This document shows positions 51,689-60,959 of a stretch of 64,000 nt of DNA, piece by piece. The stretch is from Bacteroidales bacterium (lineage in GTDB: Bacteria > Bacteroidota > Bacteroidia > Bacteroidales > UBA7332): NCBI GenBank assembly GCA_028687995.1, contig JAQTZA010000014.1, positions 25,172 through 89,171 on the forward strand, read 5' to 3'. The notes under the pieces are model-generated. The model ran no database searches and was not told where the DNA came from. It saw nothing but the letters and a program-made list of their open reading frames with translations. Numbering within the stretch: position 1 is the first letter of the stretch; every line of letters starts with the position of its first letter. The position numbers and the translations under genes are program-made.

Positions 51689-53131
51689 TTAGACGCCTTC
51701 AACTGGTGGAATTTCCACTGGAGGCAAGTATGCAAAAATTGCATCTGCTAACCAGAAACCAACTGATTCCCACCATTCGCCAAACACTTTCACATCGTAG
51801 TTAATCCCTTCTATGCGAAGTTTTCCTTGCGATGGGTCTTTCGACAACAGGTGAACAAAGTTCTCTTTTGGAGTGATAAAGAAAACACCAGTGCCCTGCA
51901 TACCTGCCAATGGAGCGAACGTGAAGTTTGAGAAATCAATCTTGATTTGGTTTCCATCTGCATTTTTGGTAGTTGGGTACTTGTCGCGGTAAGCACGGCC
52001 ATACATTGTTACAATGTCTGGATCAGCATGCACGAACATCGTTTTCTTTTTGTACAGCGGCTTCACTGCGTCCACAGCTGCATCAATTTTTTCCAGAATG
52101 TTTTCACGAGTCAACGCAACGCCATTCAACAACCAGGTAACATCGGTATTGTTGGCAGTTTTCAAATCTTCGAGAATGGTAACATAACCATCCAATGAAT
52201 CTTGAGGCTCAGTACCAGCTTCTCCATCGGCAGTTGCAGTGTGTTCTACAAATTTACCGGTGGCAAACATTTTCATTTCACGATCTTCTTCCGCTTTAGG
52301 CAAAATCAACTCTTCGATGATGTACTTCACGATCGGCATTGCAGATGGTGTCAAATCTTCAGAATACATGTATCCTAAATATTTGTCCATAATGTCCGCT
52401 GGAGTAATCGGCACGTTGATTTTGTGCTTACGGTTTTTGATGGTCAAAGGTTTGAACTTCGCTTTAGCCGAAGGAGTCCATTTCGGAGTGAACTGTTGAA
52501 CAACCGATGTGATTTCAGCTACAGCTGCACGCACTTCAGTTTTATCACTGATAATGGTGGTCATGTACTGAATAGAATCAGTTGGTGCAGTCAGTTTTTT
52601 GAGGATATTCATCCGCTCACCTGTCACATATTTTCCAAATTCGGTTGTCAACTGAGCTACATCAACAGTATCACTGCCTGAGTACTGTGCCGAACGACCA
52701 GCTAAATAATCTTGCAACACGATGTTGTGTACCAACGACATATCCGGTTTGAATGAAGCCATTCCCGTTCCTCCTTCTGTTTTATCGAGTTTAGTAGCGT
52801 CATCCTCTACCGTTTCCCCCGAAAGTTTTTTCACTTGCTCTGTTAAAGCATCAATTTTGGTTTGGTTTGCCGATTTGAATGCCGCAAATTCAGCATCGCG
52901 TTGAGCGAGCTGAAGAACAGCATCGTCCAATTCCATTTGCGTTTCAGGAGTCGCATTTTCAGCAAAAGCAGCCAAGTCAACCTTGAATTTTTCAAGGAAT
53001 ACTTGTCCGAATTTTCCCAAAATCTTTGATTCCTGATCAGCTGACAGTTGCAATTTTCCATCTTCTGTTTTGGAAAGTTCTTTCGCTCCCAAAAACCGAA
53101 GCGTAGCAGCTAATAAAAATTTAAAATTCAT
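51689..53131 (-). CDS. Major capsid protein (HK97-like, with N-terminal scaffold)
   Basis: The protein has 480 residues. Residues 1-100 are coiled coil (KVDLAAFAENATPETQMELD), like the delta/scaffold part removed by the prohead protease. The remaining part carries capsid-like long helix and E-loop signs (KFKPLTIKNRKHKINVPITP, IIEELILPKAEEDREMKMFAT, and DAVKPLYKKKTMFVHADPDI). It directly follows the S49 protease, the standard HK97-like order protease-capsid. It builds the icosahedral shell. Confidence 0.8.
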   Translation of the reverse strand: MNFKFLLAATLRFLGAKELSKTEDGKLQLSADQESKILGKFGQVFLEKFKVDLAAFAENATPETQMELDDAVLQLAQRDAEFAAFKSANQTKIDALTEQVKKLSGETVEDDATKLDKTEGGTGMASFKPDMSLVHNIVLQDYLAGRSAQYSGSDTVDVAQLTTEFGKYVTGERMNILKKLTAPTDSIQYMTTIISDKTEVRAAVAEITSVVQQFTPKWTPSAKAKFKPLTIKNRKHKINVPITPADIMDKYLGYMYSEDLTPSAMPIVKYIIEELILPKAEEDREMKMFATGKFVEHTATADGEAGTEPQDSLDGYVTILEDLKTANNTDVTWLLNGVALTRENILEKIDAAVDAVKPLYKKKTMFVHADPDIVTMYGRAYRDKYPTTKNADGNQIKIDFSNFTFAPLAGMQGTGVFFITPKENFVHLLSKDPSQGKLRIEGINYDVKVFGEWWESVGFWLADAIFAYLPPVEIPPVEGV

Positions 53132-53150
53132 AACAATAAAATTTATTTGA

Positions 53151-54056
53151 TTAATAAAAAGAAGTCATCAGGCGAATATCCACTAGCTCTTTAGCGCGAG
53201 CAATGGCTTTATCCATCGAGCCGATAGAGTCGATAAGTCCGTATTTGAGAGCATCGGGCGCAAAGAATGTGCGACCGTTCAAAATGCCTTCAACCGAGAT
53301 ATCCAGTTTGTCACCGCGGTATTGTTTCACATCAGTTTGGAATTTGAGTGCGAGCGGATCAAGCTCTTCCTCCTGAATTTTGGCATACTCACCTTTGCGG
53401 GCAAGTTCAAGAGGCAAGTTTTTGTATTCGCTCAATGTGGAGCGAATCAGATGTTCTTTTACTCCCAATTGCTCGTAGTAAGCAGAGTAATCCATGAAGT
53501 TCATCATCACACCAATAGAACCAACCTCACACGACAGATCATTTGCAGCCATTATCTCGTCGCAAGGCAATAAACCATACAGAGCTGCGGAGCAACACAA
53601 ATCGACGCACGCTACAACAGGTTTTCTAGCTTTTGCGTAAACAATAGCATCAAAAATTGGGGGAATAGAATCTACAGAGCCACCACCGGAGTGGCCATCG
53701 ACCACAATGGAGTCCATGCGCGAAGAATCGGCAGCTTGACGAATTGCATAAGCAATTTCTTCAGTGCCGTAACCACACCAGGTACCGTATTTGAGCATAG
53801 TGCCATGCAATGGTATGATTGCTGTGCTTTGACTCGGTGCGCCATCCATCCCTTTTGGATTGGAAGCAACAACGAATTTGCCACTATCAAGTTTTACCTT
53901 GAATGGGTCCTTTTTGCTTTTACGACCAGCATACTGTTCTGTGGAGTATTCGCCTCGGATAAGTTTTGAAGCGATTTCGAGATTAGAAATTGCAGAATTG
54001 TCATTGATGGCCCATTTGCCACGAACAATTGCATCTAATAGATATGGGTAAGACAT
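53151..54056 (-). CDS. S49/ClpP-like prohead protease
   Basis: The protein has 301 residues. It has an S49 (SppA-type) core: IVVDGHSGGGSVDSIPPIFD, PVVACVDLCCSAALYG with the catalytic Ser156, then EVGSIGVMMNF, and a lysine near 212 (RSTLSEYKNL) in the place of the SppA catalytic lysine. Phage members cleave scaffold and capsid delta domains during head maturation. The gene is 20 bp upstream of the capsid gene. The N-terminal 75 residues hold a basic KSKKDPFKVK segment. Confidence 0.85.
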   Translation of the reverse strand: MSYPYLLDAIVRGKWAINDNSAISNLEIASKLIRGEYSTEQYAGRKSKKDPFKVKLDSGKFVVASNPKGMDGAPSQSTAIIPLHGTMLKYGTWCGYGTEEIAYAIRQAADSSRMDSIVVDGHSGGGSVDSIPPIFDAIVYAKARKPVVACVDLCCSAALYGLLPCDEIMAANDLSCEVGSIGVMMNFMDYSAYYEQLGVKEHLIRSTLSEYKNLPLELARKGEYAKIQEEELDPLALKFQTDVKQYRGDKLDISVEGILNGRTFFAPDALKYGLIDSIGSMDKAIARAKELVDIRLMTSFY

Positions 54057-54103
54057 AGTAAACTCACATTAATTTAAAATGCAAGTTTACGATGGATTAT
54101 AGG

Positions 54104-54526
54104 CTAAGAAAAGGACTGATAAATAGGTGCTGAACCTTTATCAATGCGCTGAAAAGTAAGCGTATAAGCGGTTGGATTTCCACCAATACTAAAAGTCAAT
54201 AAGATGGGTCGATCTATGGAACCTATCACTTTTGATACTCCATTAGAGTAATCTACTTTAAGAATAAGAGGAATACCACACAACGATTCGAGGTATATTC
54301 GATTCGATTGGGATGTGTCTGAAGCAATAGCATTAAATTTTTGAGTAGTACTAATGCCAAGCCAATCGCTGTTTTCATCAAAATTAATTTTCTGCAAACC
54401 ATTGATCTTCGTAAAGATGCCATTTACAATAGCTATGCCTTTATTATAAAGCATAATCATCGAACATTGTGATGGCTTGACGAAACTGACCGAATAAATA
54501 TCTGCTCTTCTGTTTTCTGTATTCAT
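54104..54526 (-). CDS. Phage protein of unknown function before the protease
   Basis: The protein has 140 residues, beta-rich with no catalytic motif (MNTENRRADIYSVSFVKPSQ; LQKINFDENSDWLGIST). It is read in the same direction as the protease and capsid genes, 47 bp upstream. A head or assembly role is possible from position only. Confidence 0.45.
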   Translation of the reverse strand: MNTENRRADIYSVSFVKPSQCSMIMLYNKGIAIVNGIFTKINGLQKINFDENSDWLGISTTQKFNAIASDTSQSNRIYLESLCGIPLILKVDYSNGVSKVIGSIDRPILLTFSIGGNPTAYTLTFQRIDKGSAPIYQSFS

Positions 54527-54601
54527 ATCTAATTCTATTATATGGGTTTCTGTCAGTCAAAACCCGACACGCTTCGGGTTTTGACTGAAAACTTTTTTAA
54601 A

Positions 54602-55108
54602 TTATTGAATTACAGCCGATTGTATTTCTCTATTTATTTCACGAACAAAATAATCACGATTTCGATAGTCCATTTTCTTCAATTGATCAAAATTTTGCGA
54701 ATTTTTCTTCCTTCCATACTCTTTCATAAAAGCTTCGATGATTAGTTTTTGAGGATAACCTTTTCGGGCTCCTTCGTAAAAAAATCGCTCACGTCGAAGT
54801 TCAAAAGCAGCTTGTAAGTGAATCACAATCATTTCTAATTTATACTTTGGTACAAATAAAAACTTGCGTAATGCCGATGCACCCCAGTCAGTTTTTGGTA
54901 CTCTAATGCGAATAGGGTTATCCATTGGCAATCTCTTTACTGGAAAATCAGATGATTCCCACATTGAATTGATAAATAACCCTATCGGCTTTCTTTTTGA
55001 TGTTTCAAGGATAATTGCACCCGTTTCATCAGTTTTAAATTCATGATGTAGAAAATCAATCAAATGATTGGGCAAATCAATGGTAATATATGGATCAGTC
55101 TCTTTCAT
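54602..55108 (-). CDS. Phage protein of unknown function
   Basis: The start at 55108 (MKETDPYITIDLPNHLIDFL) gives 168 residues; a longer frame from 55162 begins inside AT-rich non-coding DNA. The product is basic and helical (LRKFLFVPKYKLEMIVIHL; FFYEGARKGYPQKLIIEAF). No family is recognised. It is the first gene after the iteron region in the leftward direction and may be part of the replication or head transcript. Confidence 0.45.
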   Translation of the reverse strand: MKETDPYITIDLPNHLIDFLHHEFKTDETGAIILETSKRKPIGLFINSMWESSDFPVKRLPMDNPIRIRVPKTDWGASALRKFLFVPKYKLEMIVIHLQAAFELRRERFFYEGARKGYPQKLIIEAFMKEYGRKKNSQNFDQLKKMDYRNRDYFVREINREIQSAVIQ

Positions 55109-55265
55109 AATTGCAATCAATTTGACTACAAATATATTGATAGATAGTGACTTATACAACACAAAAGTAATATATATATTACTTTTATTTGAAGAAATAT
55201 ATTTGAAAAATAGCCTAATTATTCATTTTAAAAAATATTTTTCAATCTCATGGCGACACATTTTT

Positions 55266-55597
55266 AGACCAACAGACCAACAGACCAACAAATCAAAGAA
55301 TTTAATTATTAACTATCTGTTTTTCAAACAAATAACTATATCCTACTCTTGAAAAGTAAGACCAACACTCCGAAAATTAGACCAACAAACGCCATTTTCG
55401 GCAAAATCAGACCAACAGCCAATTTTGTTAAAACAATTAACAGACCAACACAGACCAACAGATAAATACACAGACCAACACGTACTAACATAAGTAATAA
55501 TAAGATAAAAATTGTATATTATATTTATTATTAGATAGTTACGTGTGCATTCGTTTCGAAAAATATTATTCGTGTTGGTCTGTTGGTCTGTTGGTCT
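55266..55597. repeat. Iteron cluster, probable replication origin or regulator binding region
   Basis: The 8-mer GACCAACA occurs three times in perfect tandem (55267-55290) and then singly at 55360, 55380, 55410, 55443, 55453 and 55473, with a diverged TACTAACA at 55483. Its reverse complement TGTTGGTC is tandem three times at 55573-55596. The two triplets form a 25-bp perfect inverted repeat (55266-55290 with 55573-55597) around about 280 bp of AT-rich DNA. Sites lie ahead of replication genes (57.0-61.0 kb). Repeats of this type bind initiators in plasmid and phage origins. The stretch 55109-55737 holds no convincing gene. Confidence 0.7.
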
Positions 55598-55686
55598 GAT
55601 TTTCTGAAATATATTTTTCAATTTCGTTTATTTAGCTTTTGTCTTTTTTGAAACTAGGGGGTGTGGGGGATTTTATGATAAAAGCA

Positions 55687-55719
55687 AAATAGGTCAACCC
55701 AAAATGGATTGACCTATTT
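55687..55719 (-). terminator. Terminator after the Tad2-like gene
   Basis: AAATAGGTCAA (55687-55697) pairs with TTGACCTATTT (55709-55719), with CC/GG extending the stem. On the minus strand it is followed by TTGCTTTTAT. It lies 19 bp beyond the gene end at 55738. Confidence 0.65.
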
Positions 55720-55737
55720 AATAAAAATGATAACACC

Positions 55738-56055
55738 TTACGGACGATATTCCTCCCAGTCTTCAGCTTCCAGATCATCTTGAGATGGCAACCATCCATC
55801 TATTCGATTACTCACTCCAACCAGTGCATACTGGTCACAGTAATAGATTTCGGATATTTGCGCTGATGGATCGTCGAATCTGCGCTGAAATTCATCTTTC
55901 ACACTTTGAGGAAGAGACTGCATTCGTGGCACAATCTCTTTCCCAATTATCGATGGTACTTGTTTGAACACAAAATATTCACCATTCCAAGGATCTTTTT
56001 CCATTGTTACCATTCTCCCTTCAGCTAATAGCTGCTTTGCTTCTTGCCAATTCAT
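55738..56055 (-). CDS. DUF2829/Tad2-like anti-Thoeris protein
   Basis: The protein has 105 residues. N-terminal MNWQEAKQLLAEGRMVTMEK and C-terminal ALVGVSNRIDGWLPSQDDLE then AEDWEEY match the DUF2829 pattern (EA--LL-EG, W-PSQ-D-LAEDW). DUF2829 proteins include Tad2, a phage protein that binds the cyclic nucleotide signal of Thoeris defence and so blocks it; that activity is known for other members. It lies between the iterons and the ASCH gene. It suggests that this phage defends itself against TIR-type abortive systems. Confidence 0.7.
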   Translation of the reverse strand: MNWQEAKQLLAEGRMVTMEKDPWNGEYFVFKQVPSIIGKEIVPRMQSLPQSVKDEFQRRFDDPSAQISEIYYCDQYALVGVSNRIDGWLPSQDDLEAEDWEEYRP

Positions 56056-56058
56056 ATT

Positions 56059-56580
56059 TTATTTGTGGGTTTTACTATGCCCGCCCAAGGCTTTGAAAAA
56101 TATATTTGTTGCTTGCTGCATCTCGTCAACGGAAACAGCACCATAATGTAATGTCGGCATTTCAAAATTCCATAACCCTAATTTACCTTTTACGTTTTCG
56201 ATAGGTTTTTCAAAAAGAATAGGATTCGCCAATACCCAGTTATAAATAATTGGATCTTTGAAGAATCTCTTATTCCCAACATCGCAAAAGGCTGTCTTTT
56301 CAGCCCAAATGCTTTCGTGATTAATTACACAGTCAACGATTTCGACTGAGCCGATAATTGCACCAAATTTAAAACCTTCATTTGCAGATTTTTCTATTAG
56401 AAATCCAAAGCATTCTTTTGCACATTCGTCATTCAATTCAATTTTGAACTGTTTTTTAGTTCCGCTTGCGTGAATCAAAACCCGACCCCGATACTTTGTC
56501 TGCCAGGTTCTATTCTCAATATCCTTTATTCCTTCTGTAATGAGCGATGCCCACGGCTGTTTTACTGATAGTGTTTTCAT
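56059..56580 (-). CDS. ASCH-domain protein
   Basis: The protein has 173 residues. The start MKTLSVKQPWASLITEGIKD, then ENRTWQTKYRGRVLIHAS, is the ASCH/PUA-like fold (K-PW, G-K--ENR, RG--LIHA), which binds RNA or modified nucleic acid. It has a conserved ligand-like hydrophobic strand GAIIGSVEIVDCV. It could act as a regulator or nucleic-acid-modifying factor in the phage early region. It overlaps the 47-aa gene upstream by an ATGA join. Confidence 0.75.
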   Translation of the reverse strand: MKTLSVKQPWASLITEGIKDIENRTWQTKYRGRVLIHASGTKKQFKIELNDECAKECFGFLIEKSANEGFKFGAIIGSVEIVDCVINHESIWAEKTAFCDVGNKRFFKDPIIYNWVLANPILFEKPIENVKGKLGLWNFEMPTLHYGAVSVDEMQQATNIFFKALGGHSKTHK

Positions 56581-56720
56581 TTCTTCACAATTTGCTCCGC
56601 TTCCTTATCCACAACTACTTTACCGAAATCCGGATGTTGGATATTGTTCACATTTTGTTCGAGTTTTCCACCTTTTATTCGTGGCCTAATGGTCTGATGC
56701 ATTCCTACTTGTTTGTTCAT
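56577..56720 (-). CDS. Small phage protein coupled to ASCH gene
   Basis: This 47-residue frame (MNKQVGMHQTIRPRIKGGKL ... EQIVKK) begins at 56720 and stops at 56577, overlapping the ASCH ATG by 3 nt (ATGA). Codon phase and coupling suggest a real gene, but there is no recognised motif. Function unknown. Confidence 0.45.
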   Translation of the reverse strand: MNKQVGMHQTIRPRIKGGKLEQNVNNIQHPDFGKVVVDKEAEQIVKK

Positions 56721-56750
56721 GTCAATTGGGGGTTTTAGGGGGTTATTTGA

Positions 56751-57041
56751 TTATCTCGTTTTCATAATAAATTGCCAATCCTTATTGATATGGTATTCAG
56801 GTTTGTGTTCTACAAACTGGCAAATAGATTTAATGAGCAACTCCGGATCTTTTGTCTCTACGTTTTTGAAGTAGAGCTTTTCAGTTGGCTTCAACTCCTG
56901 AAGCTTTTTCTCAATCGAATAGATATACTTTGCCAGTATTGGTTCGGTTATCTTTTCGGAATAAGCTACCATCCAATCGAAATGGCTACCAGTGCGTGGC
57001 ACATATTGCTCGTAATCAAGTTTTGATTTCATATAAGTCAA
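56751..57041 (-). CDS. Small phage protein of unknown function
   Basis: The protein has 96 residues (MTYMKSKLDYEQYVPRTGSH; a second ATG three codons in is also possible), soluble, with no named motif. It begins directly after the primase gene stop (57042), so it is co-transcribed with it. May be an early replication accessory. Confidence 0.45.
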   Translation of the reverse strand: MTYMKSKLDYEQYVPRTGSHFDWMVAYSEKITEPILAKYIYSIEKKLQELKPTEKLYFKNVETKDPELLIKSICQFVEHKPEYHINKDWQFIMKTR

Positions 57042-60000
57042 TTAAAATGGTGTAATGAATTTTTCTTCTTCGTGCAATCGTTCAAAGTCAATATCAAGCA
57101 ATGCTTTTAGTTGGTCGTAGTAAAACATATAAGCTGAATTTGTCTTTGTGTCCGTTTTCACATTTAATCTTGCAGTACGGTTCACACTTGCATCGCCGTT
57201 CTCATTTGGTTGAATGGCTCCATTGGCTTCGTATTCGGTCTTTTGCCACGTGAATCGAGTACTTTTCGAAACACCGATAAAAGATTGATTACTTTTGAAG
57301 TAAGCCTTCAACGATTGACGACTGAGAGCCTCTTCACGACCTATGGCATTCAGATATAGGTTGTAAACAGCTTCGAAATCGATGAATAATATTTTTGTGC
57401 CAACTTCTAATATGCGATCTTCAGTTTCTTTACCCGGCAACATAATAGTAACCTTATCCGGTTCTGAAATCTTAATTTCACGACCAATTTTGATTTTCTC
57501 TTGCGTAATGAGCGTTCCGATGCTGAAGAAGTAAGTCGAAAGTTTATTTGTGCTCGATATGCTTTCTATTTGGCGAAGCACTTTATCGCAAGCAATCGGA
57601 AAAAATTCAGCATACGAGAATGGCAATTTCCAATTTGGAACGTGCAATTCAATCATCTTACACATGGCCGTTGGCAGTGCCACAGCATTCACGATACGAG
57701 TAAGCCCTTCGCTGTTGGTGATGTTTACTTTGATGTTATTTTTGATTAGTTTGGATTCTTCGTTGAGAATAGATAGAAAGTATTTCTCCACTATTGGGCG
57801 AAGTTTCAGTACTTCGAGTAGAACGTTGCTCAATCCTTCGCGTTCGAAATGCTTCAAGCGATCATATTGTGCAATTTCGTCTTCAGTGAATCCATCTTTC
57901 GATGGATAAGGCACTTCGCACATGATACAGCGGTTGCTTAGTGCGCCATCATCCTGTTGCGCGGCTTCTTGGCCGAGTAAAATGATAGAGGCGTTTATCT
58001 CTGAGCTATCCATCGACTTACTGGCAACATCTTTCACTTTTATTTTTCCTTCTCCATCGAGCGTAGCTGATTTCAAACCTTGAAATTTAGCCATAGAAAT
58101 TGAGCGATCGTTGTACTCTTCCATCACAATCGGGAAATTTCGCATCGACTCCAGGAACATAAAGAATGCCGCATCGGTACCGGTATTCAAGTTGAATACC
58201 GGAGCATTCGAATCCATAAACAAATTACGAATTGACTCAGCAATTTTCGACTTACCCGATCCAGTAGGTCCAATAAAGAATGGAGCGGTAAAATACCTGC
58301 GATTTTTGAAGATAAAATCACGAAAAGCGAACGTGATAGACATCAATATTGCCCACTTACCGTTGTCGTTTATGCGATATACTTCGTTCATCAGCTCCGC
58401 CCATTCGTTGAACGAAATAGAATCTTCTGGTTTCACCTCTTTATAAATCAAGTGACGAACTTGTTTATATCCGTCCGATTCTTGACGGTCGGCGATGTGT
58501 ATTTTCGAAAATGCAGGGGAATAGTAGTTTTGCTCATTGCATGTAGCCACTCCAAGATCATTCATATAGTCTATCGTATAATCTCCAGCCTCTCCCTTAT
58601 GAAAAATAGCGTTGGCAAAGGCAACGAAACCCTCCGGCTGTTGGCCGAACACTCGAATCTCGCTGCAATAGGTGAAGCCGTAGGACATCATTCGCCAAAT
58701 TTTCTCAAACTGTTGTTTTGTGCCATCGAAATTGAACGGACCTTCACCGATTAGTTTCTCTTTCACTTTATCCACTTTGGCGAATGTGCTACTCGGCCAC
58801 TCCACAAATCGGTCGAGTTTGCTGTGGATATGGCACAATTCGATTACTCTTTTGTTGGCTAAGTCGTTGTTGCGAACGAACACATGCAGCAGTGGTTTCA
58901 TATAGAAGTCGGAGATGCAGGCGTGAGAGTTAGAGGTGGCATTTTTAAACATATACGCCATCGGGCGTTTCTGTTCGTCGAAAATCGGATAATATCCGCT
59001 TCGCAAATACTCTTGTTTCAGCGTTTCATCGCTCATCACATAGTCGGGTACAGTCTCTGAATCAATCGGTATCATACCCGATACCTCATTGAGACGCTGT
59101 GTGCTCATTATGGCTTTATCCTTTTTCTTTGCCAAAAATGGCTTTAAGATAGCATTGAGAGCTGTTGTTTTAATACCCAGACTTTTGGCATATAAATCCA
59201 CCATCACAGCTCGGTACTGCTCGCTGGTGTCGGATATCACTTCGGCACATCGGCCAATGATCGTTGCTTTCATTTTGCCTGTCTGGTCTGCTTCGGAATT
59301 CATTAAAATCACATAGCTTTCCACATAATAGTCGCAAAATGGCTGACTCTTTTCAGCACTATGTATTGTGATATCGAAGCCTTCTCGGTGCATCGTTTTT
59401 AGCAAATGCATAGCAGGATGGTCTTCTTTCACCGTTGGCGAAAGACTTTGTCTATCTGTGCTTACATTGAGCGCCGATATTTTAGCACGGAGTACCTGTA
59501 TGTCGGTGTGCGTTGGCTCGCCAACCACTAGCACGGTCGGATATTGCGAAAATCGATTGATAAAATTCTCATGGTCGAATACAATGTAAGTTTCGGCATC
59601 TTCGTCTTCGGCTTTTAACTCCAGTGCTTCGTCGATGCCATAGAAGCCATGCTTCCATGCTTGTATCTTGAGTTCCTTTGGTGGTTTGATGCGTTCTTTG
59701 ATGTCCGATGCTCCAATTTTGAAGAGAATAGAAATCCGTTTAATGAATTCGTTCCTGACAATTTTATCAGGCACCAGGGAAATGCATTCGCATATCTCGG
59801 TCAATATTTCAGATTTTTCGAAATCTTCTGCCTTTTCTGCTCCTCGGATTTCGTAGAGATAATCTACCACACTCTTTTCCAAGCGGAGCAATACCTTAGG
59901 CAAACTTTCCAAATCGTGTTTCTGCGCAAAAGAATCGGGATCATCTCCTGCAGGAAGAATAATTCCTTTTACCCTCAATCCATATTGCAGCAATATTTTA

Positions 60001-60959
60001 ATGCTAGTCACTGAGGCTTTCACTCCTGCTTTATCGCCATCGTAGATGATTACCGTATTGCTTGAATATCTTTTTATAAGTTTCGCCTGTGCATCGGTAA
60101 AAGCTGTGCCCGATCCGCCCACTGTGTTGCGAATACCTTTCTGAGCCATCGACAGCACATCTATCTGACCTTCTACCAAATACGCTTTTTCCTGTTGCGC
60201 AATGTGCTGTTTGGCTTGATATAGACCAAATAGCACATTGCCTTTCGAGAATGCTTGCGTATCGCCAGTATTGAGGTACTTCGCCATCTTTTCTTCCGAG
60301 CCAAGGTATCTCCCAGTGAATCCTATCACCTTACCATACATATCGAGGAATGGCAAAGTCAATCGATCGCGAAATACATCGTATTGAAATCCTTTATCGC
60401 TCACCCCAATTACTCCGGCAGCAAGTAGCACTTGAGGATTGAAGCCTTTAGCAGGGAAATCGCGGGTAATCTGATTATCTGAAGTAGCATAGCCAACTTT
60501 GTAAAGCTCTGCAATCTCTTCGCTTATCATTCTGGTTTGATACGCATACTCACTGGCGGCACTATTGTTGCGCAGGTTGGCTGCAAATTGCTCTTGGGTG
60601 GTTTCTAGCGATACCATCAACGCTGCTCGCTGTTTCTCGCGAGCTACTTCTTCGGGCGTTTGCTCGATGGCTGGCAACTCAACCTGGTATTTGTTGGCCA
60701 AGAACTTGATTGATTCAGCGAACGAAATCTTTTCGTGCTCAGTCACGAATTTAATCACGTCACCAGTGGCACCACACGAGAAGCATTTGTAAATTCCCTT
60801 TACCGGAGAAACTGAAAGAGAAGGATCTTTGTCAGTGTGAAACGGACAAACGCCTACATGACTTGTACCTTTCTTGGTAAGTGTGAGAAACATTCCCACC
60901 ACTTCCACAATATCGGCACGCTCTTTTACGATTTCAATGGTATCTTGATTGTATTTCAT
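57042..60959 (-). CDS. Primase with CHC2 zinc finger, TOPRIM and C-terminal ATPase (primase-helicase)
   Basis: The protein has 1305 residues. A DnaG-type zinc finger (Cys38, His41, Cys59, Cys62: CPFH then CFSC) is followed by the RNA-polymerase-like core (RDRLTLPFLDMYGKVIGFTG, about 197-216) and TOPRIM (LVEGQIDVLSM with Glu263, then IIYDGDKAG 305-312). The region 330-860 is unassigned. A C-terminal ATPase has Walker A FIGPTGSGKS (about residue 895) and an acidic motif FPIVMEEYND (about 945). The layout implies priming and DNA unwinding in one protein, so the phage may replicate largely on its own. Its stop is next to small accessory genes. Confidence 0.85.
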   Translation of the reverse strand: MKYNQDTIEIVKERADIVEVVGMFLTLTKKGTSHVGVCPFHTDKDPSLSVSPVKGIYKCFSCGATGDVIKFVTEHEKISFAESIKFLANKYQVELPAIEQTPEEVAREKQRAALMVSLETTQEQFAANLRNNSAASEYAYQTRMISEEIAELYKVGYATSDNQITRDFPAKGFNPQVLLAAGVIGVSDKGFQYDVFRDRLTLPFLDMYGKVIGFTGRYLGSEEKMAKYLNTGDTQAFSKGNVLFGLYQAKQHIAQQEKAYLVEGQIDVLSMAQKGIRNTVGGSGTAFTDAQAKLIKRYSSNTVIIYDGDKAGVKASVTSIKILLQYGLRVKGIILPAGDDPDSFAQKHDLESLPKVLLRLEKSVVDYLYEIRGAEKAEDFEKSEILTEICECISLVPDKIVRNEFIKRISILFKIGASDIKERIKPPKELKIQAWKHGFYGIDEALELKAEDEDAETYIVFDHENFINRFSQYPTVLVVGEPTHTDIQVLRAKISALNVSTDRQSLSPTVKEDHPAMHLLKTMHREGFDITIHSAEKSQPFCDYYVESYVILMNSEADQTGKMKATIIGRCAEVISDTSEQYRAVMVDLYAKSLGIKTTALNAILKPFLAKKKDKAIMSTQRLNEVSGMIPIDSETVPDYVMSDETLKQEYLRSGYYPIFDEQKRPMAYMFKNATSNSHACISDFYMKPLLHVFVRNNDLANKRVIELCHIHSKLDRFVEWPSSTFAKVDKVKEKLIGEGPFNFDGTKQQFEKIWRMMSYGFTYCSEIRVFGQQPEGFVAFANAIFHKGEAGDYTIDYMNDLGVATCNEQNYYSPAFSKIHIADRQESDGYKQVRHLIYKEVKPEDSISFNEWAELMNEVYRINDNGKWAILMSITFAFRDFIFKNRRYFTAPFFIGPTGSGKSKIAESIRNLFMDSNAPVFNLNTGTDAAFFMFLESMRNFPIVMEEYNDRSISMAKFQGLKSATLDGEGKIKVKDVASKSMDSSEINASIILLGQEAAQQDDGALSNRCIMCEVPYPSKDGFTEDEIAQYDRLKHFEREGLSNVLLEVLKLRPIVEKYFLSILNEESKLIKNNIKVNITNSEGLTRIVNAVALPTAMCKMIELHVPNWKLPFSYAEFFPIACDKVLRQIESISSTNKLSTYFFSIGTLITQEKIKIGREIKISEPDKVTIMLPGKETEDRILEVGTKILFIDFEAVYNLYLNAIGREEALSRQSLKAYFKSNQSFIGVSKSTRFTWQKTEYEANGAIQPNENGDASVNRTARLNVKTDTKTNSAYMFYYDQLKALLDIDFERLHEEEKFITPF

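Noticed and set aside
55266..55597. CRISPR array
   Set aside because: Repeats are 8 bp, partly in tandem and inverted at one end, with irregular spacers and no cas genes.
55343..55621. 92-codon minus-strand frame within the iteron cluster
   Set aside because: It is made of translated GACCAACA repeats and lacks protein-like composition or a neighbouring operon link.
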